Shown here: one piece after another, positions 46,030 to 57,196 of the stretch | How the letters are laid out: every line of letters starts with the position of its first letter | Position numbering within the stretch: position 1 is the stretch's first letter | Position numbers and translations under genes: made by a program | Notes under the pieces: model-generated | Told to the model about the DNA's origin: nothing | The model's input: the letters and a program-made list of their open reading frames with translations, nothing else | The model's database searches: none | Source: Amyelois transitella | Lineage: Eukaryota > Arthropoda > Insecta > Lepidoptera > Pyralidae | Direction: 5' to 3' | DNA length: 64,000 bases | Assembly: GCF_032362555.1 (NCBI RefSeq) | Contig: NC_083532.1 | Coordinates: 1,935,001-1,999,000 of the forward strand

Positions 46030-49000
46030 ATGGAACAACTGTACGCGCTGGGTGTATCTTGTATAGAATTTATTCAAAACTGGTAATTGAATAAAAGTAC
46101 TTATTGATTTTTATATAAACTGCAATAGCGCAAATAAATGTTATTCTGTTCTGCAGCACTTCTGCAATCATTCTTGTTTTAGCTCTCTCTAACAGCGCAC
46201 TCTTGACTTCCTACCTACCCTTGGTTCTGTGTTTTGTTCTGTACTCAACCCCTTTTCTGGGGAAATGAACCTGAATTCCCCTCTTTTGGGTTGGATACTT
46301 TCGCACACTTATTAATGGTCCTGTTAATGGTTTCTTTTCAGCTTTTTTATTTTATTTTAATGAGTCAAGTTATAATAAATAATAATTATGTACTTCCAGG
46401 TTTTCAGAATACGATGGCTATTTCGAAACAATCAATAACCTGTCCAACCCACAGTACGCTCACGAGATATTGTTTCCGCTCATGTCTATCGTAGACTCTG
46501 TGTTTGCTGCTCAACTATTACTGTGCATATCGTTTGGGAGTTGGCTGAATGCTGTCATGAAATGGTTAGTTTATTTATTTATATTGAATCTCAATCGTGG
46601 ACCTGAATGTGGCCTATCAGTCTTTACAAGACTGTAGGCTCTGTCTACCCTGCAAGGGATAAAGACATGATTATATGTATGTATGTATTTATTTATATCT
46701 TATCATCAGTTTCTGCCAAGGAATTACCAAAAGTATTACCATAACTGATATTTTGATTGTGGAAATGGCAACTCAAAGTGGCGCTTATGTATCTTGTTCC
46801 AAAAACAAAGCAGATTTTATATGTAAGATTTTAAATGGGATCTCGAACTGAGTAAGTTCGTTTAAACTCCAGTCAGGCCTTCACAACCTTTGCAGGAGGA
46901 CATAATCCATATTGAGTCAAGATTGCTCATCCAGTTTTCCGAATGTGCTGGTTTCGTCACAATATTTCTCCCGTCATACTCTTGTCATTTGTAATTCAAT
47001 TTGTTTTGTATCCTTTATACATGCAGGTGGCTCCTAGAAGACCGCCCTTACTGGTGGGTCCGCACCACAAACTTCTACACGGAAGCCCAACGGCCCCGAC
47101 TAATGCAGACACACCAGACCTGCGAGACGGGTCCCGGCTCCCCCTCGGGACATTCGGCCACCATCGCCACGTTGATGCTGCTCGTTATAATGTGGCTGCA
47201 ACACGTCATGAATGACAGGTAATGGAACCAGAGGTGCTGTGTGGCTCCCGCACCAAAAAAATAGAATAAGACCATCTCATTCCCATGGATGTCGTAAAAG
47301 GCATCTAAGGCAAAGGCTTATAAACTTGGGATTCTTCTTTTAGGCGATGGTTTCTGTCCGTTATTATATGTAAGTATGTTTGTTTTTACTGTTAACCTTA
47401 AAAAAAATATACATACATACATATAGTCACTTCTATATCCCTTGCGGGGTAGACAGAGCCAACAGTCCTGAAGAGACTGACAGGCCACGTTCAGCTGTTT
47501 GGCTTTATGATAGAATTGAGATTCAAATAGTGACAGGTTGCTAGCCCATCGCCTAAAATAAGAATCCCAAGTTTAAAAGCTTATAAAAAAATATGTTTGA
47601 ATGAAATCTCATGTTTTCATTAGTTATAATTAGATTTAAGTTATGTGACGTCAATAAGTGATACCTTGTATCCAATTTTGAAAATAAATCTATTCTATTC
47701 TATTCTATTCTTTCAAATAACAAATTGATGTTTTTCAGAAAATACTACGTGTCGTGGTGGAGGTATGTAGTGTACCCGCTGACCGGCGCCGCCATTTTGT
47801 CTGTTATGTTTGCCAGAATGTTCGTCGCCACGCATTTCCCCCACCAAGTGGTTTTGGGTGCATTCATAGGTCGGTGATAGCTTTAATGAATTAATCTATA
47901 CTAATATTATAAAGCTGAAGAGTTTGTTTGCTTGTTTGTTTGAACGCGCTAATCTCAGGAACTTCTGGTTCGAATTGAAAAATTATTTTAGTGTTGAGTA
48001 GACCATTTATCGAGGAAGGATTTAGGCTATATAACATCACGCTGCAAATAATGGAGAATGTGAAAAAAATCAATGAAGGCCAAAATAACTATTCCACGCG
48101 GACGAAGTCGCGGGAACAGCTAGTATTAAATACCCGTTTATTTTAATGCCGTGTGGTTTCCGGCACCAATACGAAAAAGAATAGGACCACTCCATCTCTT
48201 TCCCATGGATGTCGTAAAAGGCGACTAGCGGATAGGCTTACAAACTTGAGATTCTTTTTTTTTAGGCAATAGGCTAGCAACTTGTCACTATTCGAATCTC
48301 AATTCTATCTTAAAGCCAAAAAGCTGAATGTGGCCTATCAGTCCGCTCAGGACTGTTGGTTCTGTCTACCCCGCAAGGGATATAGACGTGATTATATGTA
48401 TGTATGTATTTAATTACAGGCTCCTTCCTCGCCCCAGCACTGTGCATCTACGTGTCAGACCCTTACATTTGGCAGTACGGTTTCTACACAAACTACAAGG
48501 TGTCCAAAGCTATAGCCTGGCACGTGTTCAGCGCTGTAGTCATGATAGCTATAGGTGTTTTGACATATTATAGCTTGAAGTTGTGCGGATTGGACCCGAT
48601 GTGGACTGTCAAATTGGTATGTTAATTTTGTGAATACATACATACTTACATATAATCACGTCTATGTCCCTTGCGGGGTAGACAGAGCTGACAGTCTTGA
48701 AAAGGCCACGTTCAGCTATTTGGCTTTAAGATGGAATTGAGAATCAATAGTGACAGGTTGCTAGCCCATCGCCTAAAATAAGAATCCCAAGTTTATAAGC
48801 CTACCCCTCAGTCGCCTTTTACGACATCCATGGGAGAGAGCTGGAGTGGTCCTATTCTTTTCTATTAGTGCCGGGAACCACACGGCAAATTTTGTAAATG
48901 TATATTTTAATGTCACTTACCACGTTAATGCCGTGCGGTTCCCGGCATTTTAGAATAGGAACATTATATCGTATCCGTGGATGTCGTAAAAGGCGTTTGA

Positions 49001-52000
49001 GGGTAAGGTTAATAAACTTGAGATTCTTTTTTGTAGGTGATGAGCTAGCAACCTGTCAATATTTTAATCTCAAATACATAATTAAGGCATACAGCTGAAC
49101 GTGGCCTTTCAGTTTTTTCGACACTACCGATTCTGTCTACCCCGCTAGGGATACAGACGTGATTATATGTATGTAAGAATAGAATAGAATAGATTTATTT
49201 TCAAAATTGGATACAAGGTATCACTTATTGACGTCACATCACTTAAATCTAATTATAACTACTACCGCCTCCAAAGCGCATGTGTAGAAGAAGCGGCGGA
49301 ACAAACTACACTGCAGCATTTTCATCGGACGTCAATATACAAATATAGATCTCTTAAATCTAAATCATGGACGAATGCACATTGTCTACATTAAAAAACA
49401 TGAATGAATGTAGAACTAGTTATTTCAATACGAATATTTCGTCAAATAAATAAAGATAAAGATAAAATAAAATATGTACACACCGTACAAATTATGTCAA
49501 CACCATGTCAAAAATGTTGTTTTAATAATAAAATATTCGATCGATTTTCATTCAGGCGTTCCGCTGGTGCGAATATCCAGAGAACATCCACGTGAGCACC
49601 ACGCCGATGTTCGCGCTGGTCCAGTCCACCGCCAGCCTGTGCGGCTGGGCGCTGTGTGTCACCCCCGCTATAGCCAAGTGAGTTACAAATACATATACAG
49701 GGTGATAGATAGATAGATAGCCAAGTGAGTTACAAATATATATACAGGGTGATAGATAGATAGCCAAGTGAGTTACAAAAATATATACAGGGTGATAGAT
49801 AGATAGATAGCCAAGTGAGTTACAAATATATATACAGGGTGATAGATAGATAGATAGATAGCCAAGTGAGTTACAAATATATATACAGGGTGATAGATAG
49901 ATAGATAGCCAAGTGAGTTACAAATATATATACAGGGTGATAGATAGATAGATAGCCAAGTGAGTTACAAATATATAGTGTGATAGATAGATAGATAGCC
50001 AAGTGAGTTACAAATATATATACAGGGTGATAGATAGATAGATAGCCAAGTGAGTTACAAATATATATACAGGGTGATAGATAGATAGATAGCCAAGTGA
50101 GTTACAAATATATATACAGGGTGATAGATAGATAGATAGATAGCCAAGTGAGTTACAAATATATATACAGGGTGATAGATAGATAGATAGCCAAGTGAGT
50201 TACAAATATATATACAGGGTGATAGATAGATAGATAGCCAAGTGAGTTACAAATATATATACAGGGTGATAGATAGATAGATAGCCAAGTGAGTTACAAA
50301 TATATAGTGTGATAGATAGATAGATAGCCAAGTGAGTTACAAATATATATACAGGGTGATAGATAGATAGATAGCCAAGTGAGTTACAAATATATATACA
50401 GGGTGATAGATAGATAGATAGCCAAGTGAGTTACAAATATATATACAGAGTGATAGATAGATAGATAGCCAAGTGAGTTACAAATATATATACAGAGTGA
50501 TAGATAGATAGATAGCCAAGTGAGTTATAAATATATATACAGGGTGATAGATAGATAGATAGCCAAGTGAGTTACAAATATATATACAGGGTGATAGATA
50601 GATAGATAGCCAAGTGAGTTACAAATATATATACAGGGTGATAGATAGATAGATAGCCAAGTGAGTTACAAATATATATACAGGGTGATAGATAGATAGA
50701 TAGCCAAGTGAGTTACAAATATATATACAGGGTGATAGATAGATAGATAGCCAAGTGAGTTACAAATATATATACAGGGTGATAGATAGATAGATAGCCA
50801 AGTGAGTTACAAATATATATACAGGGTGATAGATAGATAGATAGCCAAGTGAGTTACAAATATATATACAGGGTGATAGATAGATAGATAGCCAAGTGAG
50901 TTACAAATATATACAGGGTGATAGATAGATAGATAGCCAAGTGAGTTACAAATATATATACAGGGTGATAGATAGATAGATAGCCAAGTGAGTTACAAAT
51001 ACATATATGATTGACTAATTAACTAATACTACGGATTTAAAAACACATAATGAACATGCCGCTATAGCCAAGTGAGTTACAAATACATATATGATTGACT
51101 AATTAAATAATACTACGGATTTAAAAACACATAATGTACATGCCGCTATAGCCAAGTGAGTTACAAATACATATATGATTGACTAACTAACTAATACTAC
51201 GGATTTAAAAACACATAATGAACATGCCGCTATAGCCAAGTGAGTTACAAATACATATATGATTGACTAACTAACTTATACTACGGATTTAAAAACACAT
51301 AATGTACATGCCGCTATAGCCAAGTGAGTTGCAAATACATATATGATTGACTAATTAACTAATACTACGGATTTAAAAACACATAATGAACATGCCGCTA
51401 TAGCCAAGCGAGTTACAAATACATATATGATTGACTAATTTACTCATACTACGGATTTAAAAAGACATAATGAACATGCCGCTATAGCCAAGTGAGTTAC
51501 AAATACATATATGATTGACTAATTAACTCATACTACGGATTTAAAAAGACATAATGAACATGCCGCTATAGCCAAGTGAGTTACAAATACATATATGATC
51601 GACTAATTAACAGTAACAGTGACACCGGAGGTCCCGGGTTCGAATCCCGGTCAAGGCATGATGAGAAAAGAACTTTTTCTGATTGTCCTGGGTCTTGGAT
51701 GTTTATCTATATAAGTATTTATTATAAAATATAGTATCGTTGAGTTAGTATCTCGTAACACAAGTTTCGAACTTACTTCGAGGCTAACTCAGTGTATAAA
51801 AAAAAACACATATCAAATAGTACAGTTGTTAAAACAGTACATTCATTTGTATTACTGCATCAGCGCCATTTATTACTAAGTAGTACAGTAAAATGTAAAA
51901 TAGGTAAAATGGTACATTCAACTGTATAACTGCATTAGCGTCGTCTATTGCTAAATAGTTCAGTCGGTAAAACAGTACATTCATTTGTATAACTGCATTA

Positions 52001-53027
52001 GCGCCATTTATTGCCAAATAATTAAGTCGGTAAAACAGTACATTCATTTGTATTACTGCATTAGCGTCATCTATTGACAAGTAGTACAGTGGGTAAAATA
52101 GTACATTCATTTGTATCATTCTACATCACTTCCGGAGGTAAAAATTGTAAAAAGCGAAATGAATGAATTTAAGCAAATATTATAAGAGTAGGACGTGAGA
52201 ATGTTAAGACGAGGGGATGTTCTGGCGTAAGACCAGGTCAAGTGTATCCCTAACCGATGAGCTTGCATGAAGAGAGTTATGAATGTGGATGGAGCGGAAG
52301 AAGTATGCAGGGATCATGGCAAGTGGAAAGATGTAGTCTCTGCCTACCCATCCGGGAAAGAGGCGTGGTTTTGTTTGTATATGCAAATACGTAATATTGT
52401 CATTCTTTGACTAATAAAGGAACACACAATAATAAGTCTGCCCTTGTGCATTGTTATTTTTATGTACTACTAAAAATTTGTTACATACATACATATGGTC
52501 ACGTCTATATCCCTTGCGGGGTAGGCAGAGCCAATAGTCTTGAAAATACTGAATGGCCACGTTCAGCTATTTGGCTTAATGATAGAATTGAGATTCAAAT
52601 AGTGACAGGTTGCTAGCCCATCGCCTAAAAAAGAATCCCAAGTTTGTAAGCCTATCCCTTCGTCGCCTTTTACGACATCCACGGGAAAGAGATGGACTGG
52701 TGGACTGTTCTTTTTTGTATTGGTGCCGGGAACCACACGGCAATAAAAATTTGTTATGTACAATAAAGTATTTACAATACTAATAAAGTATGTTTCCTTT
52801 CCAGATACCGACACTACACCAAAAATCGTTCGCTGCTTATATCTTCATTTTGTACAATCGCAATAGTTTACTTTATTAAACAGTTACAAAGCAATATTAG
52901 TAAAGAATCTGCCTTCCATTTTTATATAGCAAATTTTGTTATAACTGCGGTAACACCTGCCTTGTTTTTAAGATTGGTACCTGTCGTTGCCATGTGGCCT
53001 TTTTCAGGGAAAGAAAAAGCAGAATAG
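46030..53027 (+). CDS. G6P: glucose-6-phosphatase catalytic subunit, 7 exons
   Basis: Exons 46030-46082, 46400-46564, 47027-47218, 47739-47869, 48420-48616, 49556-49677 and 52805-53027 join in phase at GT-AG junctions to 360 codons (human G6PC1 has 357). It hydrolyses glucose 6-phosphate to glucose in the ER lumen. The PAP2-type phosphatase signature is complete: KWWLLEDRP (Lys72, Arg79), PSGHS (His115, proton donor) and ARMFVATHFPHQVVLG (Arg163, nucleophile His169), matching human Lys76, Arg83, His119, Arg170 and His176. Many hydrophobic segments fit a nine-helix ER membrane protein. The C-terminus GKEKAE fits a KxKxx ER-retrieval signal. Every intron except the first carries transposons, and intron 6 (3.1 kb) begins with an amplified copy array of its own donor site. 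Close paralogues of this family exist, so the name is to family level, but the motif set is clear. Confidence 0.93.
46588..46960. mobile_element. intron 2 repeats: Family A (+) and SINE-C (-) fragments
   Basis: 46588-46692 is the Family A 3' half (ATATGTATGTATG end). 46862-46960 is a SINE-C body piece (CTTCACAACCTTTGCAGGAG, GAATGTGCTGGTTTCG). Confidence 0.7.
47231..47713. mobile_element. intron 3 repeats: opposed Family A pieces and Tail-F
   Basis: 47231-47360 is Family A head (+), 47411-47580 Family A (-), 47640-47713 Tail-F (GTGATACCTTGTATCCAATT, tail of TTCTA repeats) ending 25 bases before exon 4. Confidence 0.75.
47895..48123 (+). mobile_element. Helitron, Lep1-like, full length (intron 4)
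   Basis: TCTATACTAATATTATAAAG to GTCGCGGGAACAGCTAG, inserted between A and T, 25 bases after exon 4. Confidence 0.9.
48148..48413 (+). mobile_element. Family A, full length, ending at the exon 5 acceptor
   Basis: ATGCCGTGTGGTTTCCGGCA to ATATGTATGTATGTATT. The tail stops about 6 bases before the AG of the exon 5 acceptor (TTTAATTACAG). Confidence 0.85.
48634..48888 (-). mobile_element. Family A, full length (intron 5, inverted partner 1)
   Basis: From ATACATACTTACATATAATC to GGGAACCACACGGCA. Confidence 0.85.
48926..49178 (+). mobile_element. Family A, divergent subfamily (intron 5, inverted partner 2)
   Basis: ATGCCGTGCGGTTCCCGGCA to GATTATATGTATGTA; opposed to 48634-48888. Confidence 0.85.
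49180..49330 (-). mobile_element. Tail-F LINE 3' end
   Basis: GAATAGAATAGAATAGATTT tail then TACAAGGTATCACTTATTGA and GCGCATGTGTAGAAGAAGCG. Confidence 0.75.
49670..50991 (+). repeat. minisatellite 1: ~47 bp units carrying the exon 6 splice donor
   Basis: Starts at the last bases of exon 6. Each unit is ATAGCCAAGTGAGTTACAAA, TATATATACAGGGTG, then 2-5 GATA repeats. I count 29 junction copies from 49673 to 50982 including the true one. Variation: number of GATA units, TATATAGTG in place of TATATATACAGGGTG in two units, AGAGTG in two, one GAGTTATAA. All 29 keep CAAGTGAGTT. Confidence 0.97.
50992..51600 (+). repeat. minisatellite 2: ~84 bp units carrying exon end plus donor
   Basis: Unit: GCCGCTATAGCCAAGTGAGT TACAAATACATATATGATTG, then ACTAATTAACTAATACTACG and GATTTAAAAACACATAATGA. 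Seven further junction copies (near 51065, 51150, 51233, 51317, 51401, 51485, 51569). They include more exon sequence than minisatellite 1 (CCGCTATAGCCAA). One copy (about 51401) reads CCAAGCGAGT and has lost the GT. Confidence 0.95.
51614..51795 (+). mobile_element. SINE-B, 5' truncated (intron 6)
   Basis: CAGTGACACCGGAGGTCCCG through GGCTAACTCAGTGTA; follows the end of minisatellite 2 directly. Confidence 0.85.
51831..52125. repeat. minisatellite 3: 64 bp units
   Basis: Four units and a partial fifth of AAAACAGTACATTCATTTGT, ATTACTGCATTAGCGCCATT, TATTGCCAAATAGTTCAGTC. Starts near 51831, 51903, 51967, 52031 and 52095. The first unit is longer. Unrelated to minisatellites 1 and 2. Confidence 0.9.
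52215..52376 (+). mobile_element. Family D copy
   Basis: Reads GAGTTATGAATGTGGATGGA and GATCATGGCAAGTGGAAAGA; translates to MNVDGAEEVCRDHGKWKDVV, LINE-protein-like. Confidence 0.6.
52483..52742 (-). mobile_element. Family A, full length (intron 6)
   Basis: ACATACATACATATGGTCAC to CCGGGAACCACACGGCAA; lies 60 bases before exon 7. Confidence 0.85.
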
Positions 53028-54679
53028 GAAATCTTTCGAGCTTTAGTCAATTTTTGTCAAATAATTTTAATCAAATTGTTATAACTTACTACTTACTTAC
53101 TATCAGTCTTTTCAAGACTGTTGGTTCTGTCTACAACGCAAGGGATAAAGACGGGATTATATGTATGTTTTATTCCTGTAATAAAAAAAGTTCTTAAACT
53201 TAATATAAATCTTATTAATATGGTCATTGCTTAACTTTTAGTTTGATTTTGGCTAAATTTATTGAAAATTTTTGCAACAATTGCTTAGGGGCCTTAAAAT
53301 ATTGTAAGTTTAAACTTTTATTAAATTTGTTTTAGTTTTTTGTATCCTGACGATTGAAAATATCCGGATTGCATATTTTATAGAAATAAAAACATAATCA
53401 TATTATGAAGAAATCATTGCATAAGTTTCGACAAAAGCATTTGATTGAACCTTACCATGACATTGAATACGGCTTATTTATTATTTGTTATTGTTAATAT
53501 ACATAAGTTAGTAAAATTATTATTTATAACCTTTAAATTCTTTTTATTTCTAAACTTTAGAAATGAGAGGAAATTTGTTAAATTTTGTTTTCGGGCACCA
53601 CAAGGACCGATATTGGATCCTTTGTAAAATGTTAATTAAATAAAGCTAGTTTATTTGGCGTCTTATTATACCACGAATTATATTATATTATTAATAAAAG
53701 ATATAACGACGAGTGTGATTAATATTTCTGATGGCAAAGTGTTATCAAATTATTCTGAATGTGTGATTAATTTTAAATGATGGATGAAAAAGGTTTCAAT
53801 TTTTTTTTTTTTGCTTTTTTCTCTCGAATAAGGGAGATATCATTTCGTTGGATTTTTTTTTTAATTTATATTAATACATTGTTTTATTTATAACCTTATT
53901 TTATTTATTATGTAAATAATATTTCTTCACATATCGGCTTTTATTATAATTATAATTCTGTGATAGCTTTTGTGAATCAATAATTTGTCACCGAGTTACT
54001 ATTATTTATTTTGTGATGCGCACACCAAATAATTAGATAAGTTTTAAGAGAAAATTGGGAAGAAATAAAAACAGTGAAATCAATTATAAGTAGTTTCATT
54101 TATCAAAGCCCTTGTATTGTTCAATAAAACTTTTGTTTTTCAGATAAGTAAACTTGGATCACATCAAGACGTACTTAGTAGGTACCTAGTAAAAAAGTAA
54201 ATATACATATACCACAGAAATCGTAAGATTTTTAGACACTTTAAGGTTGTGAACGTTGAGTTGTTTAAATAAATCTTTTATTTATTCATTCACTTCTGAT
54301 TGTCTCGTATAAAACCCCAGTTTTTTTTTACAATATCTTTCATGTACAGACATCCCTCAGTTACAATTTTATTACATGTATGGATTCCATTCTCAAAAGC
54401 TTATCAGTATTATCATTAAAACGTTATCATCTACTTGATATCCGCTGATCTCAACAACTTAGAGCTTATCGAATTTAATTAAGTAACTCCCACGCGTGAT
54501 AATTTTCTGTTTAATATTAGTATCGATAAAATTAATATATCTCTGCCAATAGTTAAATTCATTTTCAATCATTTCATTGCATTTGTTGGGCAAATCAGCC
54601 TTATTTTTACTAGACTATATTACGCACTCGTCTTTGGTATTAACGGTGTAGTCAACGCCTAAAGTCAAGCTCGTCAAAT
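53028..54679. other. glucose-6-phosphatase 3' region and intergenic
   Basis: A Family A tail piece lies at 53101-53170 and AATAAA at about 53386. A decayed reverse-transcriptase motif (53595-53627, APQGPILDPL) is followed by AT-rich DNA. The last 100 bases may be the promoter of the next gene. Confidence 0.45.
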
Positions 54680-56147
54680 ATGTTTGGTGAAAAGTCTACG
54701 GTTTGTGCGGAAAATAACTTTTCATCATTGGATTTGTTGAACTTTGTAAGGATTAGTTGCTTTATTCTTAAAAAATAAGAATTTAATCGAATCAAATCGA
54801 TCCAATGAAAGGTCAGGTCAAGAGTTTACATTCTCCAGGCGTAAGTCCCATTTGCGCTCTCTCGCACCTGTCTCGAGAGGGGTCCATTAAAGACCACTAT
54901 TATGGATTGGGTAAGCCAGCCACCGCAGCACGCGCTACGCCGTTTTTATCGCGCGCAAAACTATCGCTGTCCCGTTTCATGTCGTAATAAAAAGCGAAGC
55001 AGAACCAGTTTTTGTCGACAAAATGACGCGCGTGCGCATGCTACGGGTGCAAGTATCAACAAGAAGTGACTCCTGTGTCCTGTCTAACCTCGCAAACCAG
55101 AGGAACTAGTATCTGAACCTGTGCATCATCGCTTTTTAGTCGGATATATTAACCGCTCGATCATCGACACTCATATACCTACAACCATTGACGTACTTAA
55201 ATAGATATTTGGTTCAACTTGATTTACTAAAAATGATTTTAAACATTCGCATTGCATTGCTACGTAACGTACTAACCTCTATTTTATCTACATGTTTTGA
55301 ATTATATTACAACTAACCGTAGTCTCCGAGCGACTATTTTTTTTACTAATTAATGCCTAACCCAAATCGAAATCCGTGATTTGAACCTGCTGAAAACTTG
55401 TCTAAGCATCTAAATAAAAGTATTCACTCATAAATGCTTCTGTCTGTTCTGTCACGCCGTCGAAGGTCGCATCACTACTGAGGAGCTCAAGAATATACGA
55501 AAGAAGATTTTACAGGTCCAACTACAGTTGGCTGAGTACCAGAAACATTGACAACAGATCACTTGAATGTGATCTGGATGAGTTCAAACCTCTTGTTCGG
55601 AAGGTGAGACAATTTTAAATACTTAATCATCCACCCGTCACTATTTGAATCTCAATTCCATCATGTAAGACATAAAATATACATATATATTTTACGATCA
55701 CGTTTATATACCTTGAAAGCTAACAGTCTAGAAAAAAGTAATAGGCCACGTTCAGCTGTTTAGCTTAATGATCGAATTGAGATATATAGGTATTCAAATA
55801 GATAGATATTCGAATAGAGGCAGGTTGCAAGCCCATCGCCTAACATATTAATTCCAAGTTTATTATAAGCCCATCTTTCCATCCATAATCGTTCATTTTT
55901 GTTTTAGTTAACATCAGAAAGCTGCGCCTCCGTAGCTGTCAAGCTTCAAGTCTTTGCTGAAGATCTGAATTCTTCTTCTAGCATTTTGACAGCATTCAAG
56001 AATATTCTAGAAGAGCAATACAGCATACAGATGATGGTGGGGGGCGTGAAGAGGGAGAAGGACGGGAAAGGAAAGAGACAGAATAAAGTACGACCAATAT
56101 TGACGCCGCCGGGTCGACAAGCAACCGTTTCTTTTATATTGAACTAA
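54680..56147 (+). CDS. unrecognised small gene, 3 exons, coiled-coil-like
   Basis: Exon 1 is 54680-54745 (MFGEKSTVCAENNFSSLDLL..., donor TTT|GTAAGG, phase 0). Exon 3 is 55908-56147 (acceptor TTGTTTTAG; LTSESCASVAVKLQVFAEDL..., basic stretch GVKREKDGKGKR, stop at 56145). Exon 2 ends at 55603 (LDEFKPLVRK|GTGAG, phase 0), but its frame is ambiguous. From 55466 one frame is open throughout and gives about 147 aa in total. From 55483 another frame reads ELKNIRKKILQVQLQLAEYQ, a convincing coiled coil, but needs a one-base shift near 55550 to join LDEFKPLVRK. The coiled-coil frame looks more protein-like, which would make this allele frameshifted or the assembly wrong by one base. Family and function not recognised. 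Intron 2 holds a Family A copy. Confidence 0.5.
55625..55880 (-). mobile_element. Family A, diverged
   Basis: CACGTTTATATACCTTGAAA to CCAAGTTTATTATAAGCCC, with a small opposed scrap at 55625-55660. Confidence 0.6.
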
Positions 56148-57196
56148 TGTTCACAGCGTTACCTTCAAACCCTGTACGCCGTCATGATTCAGTGCGATGT
56201 TGAAAAAGTACTGGCTTCTCGCTCGTGCGCAGATTGTGGTTGTGAGGATTTTTGTTGTATGAATGAGATAAATATATATTTGTGTTTCTAGGTTGAATCT
56301 GAAATCATAATGCGCGCTCCGCACTCTCGCGAGAATAGGACTTTTTGACGTGGTTTTACCGCTTCGCGCGTTTCTCGCGTAAGTGTGGAGCGGACTTTAA
56401 TAATATACAGCAGTAAAAATTCTAATTTATAACTCTACGTTACCCCGGACAGATAATTGCCTATGAGCTTATTTGCGTAGGCGCGTCCGCAAAAGCAAGG
56501 TGTAGGTATCGATGTTTTTTTTTAATGAAGCGTTTACGACGATCTCATACGCTGAAATTCTTCTTCTTCCTCCTTTAGTCCTGGTTACATCCTCATCACT
56601 CTGAGAGGAGCTAGGGTTTCGTTCTTGACCTTAGATCTAGATTGGGCGAGTCAGGTTTTTACACGAAACGACTCCTATCTGATCTCTTACAGCTTTATAA
56701 TATAAGTGTAGATTAGGTACGAGTAGTAGTAGTAGTATAGATAAAAACCAGGTGAAAGAACAGGTGTTTGTTAGATAACTATTTCACCATAATTTTTTTT
56801 CGACATTTCGAACAATTTACGTACATGAATAAAAATAAATCGATATCCATACCATGTTTCGTCAAAATATTTATCATAATTATATGTTATACATTGCTTT
56901 GTTTACAATTTATATCCATACAATAAGATAAGATATTGACAAAAAAACAATACAATGATGAACTACCTATCTTTATATAATAAACAAAATACAAAAATGT
57001 AATTTTTAGGATTTCTGCCTGTAATGTTTTGTACTCGCGTCACTAGCGGAAACTGTTGCTTCAATTATGAATGCGATTCTCTGAGGTTTGTTCGGCTTGG
57101 TCCAAATTCGTAAACAAAAATGTCTTAAAAGGGCAATACAGGGAGGTAGTCAGCGTTTTCCGATTCATGGCGGACGAAGTCGTGGGCACCAACTGC
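56148..57196. other. intergenic; SINE-C and Helitron fragments
   Basis: 56563-56690 is a SINE-C piece (-). 56692-56716 is a Helitron 5' end in minus orientation (AGCTTTATAATATAAGTGTA). From about 57000 to 57200 lies the 3' part of a plus-oriented Helitron. Confidence 0.5.

Noticed and set aside
49678-51600. Array resembling a CRISPR or a satellite
   Set aside because: Units are direct repeats with no unique spacers, in an intron of an animal gene; the shared core is an exon-intron junction.
51829-52119. Repetitive minus-strand frame of 96 codons (IQMNVLFY repeats)
   Set aside because: It is only minisatellite 3 read in one frame; the repeat period is not divisible by three and there is no conservation signal.
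53445-53627. Active LINE
   Set aside because: Only a decayed APQGPILDPL remnant of the reverse-transcriptase motif is left.
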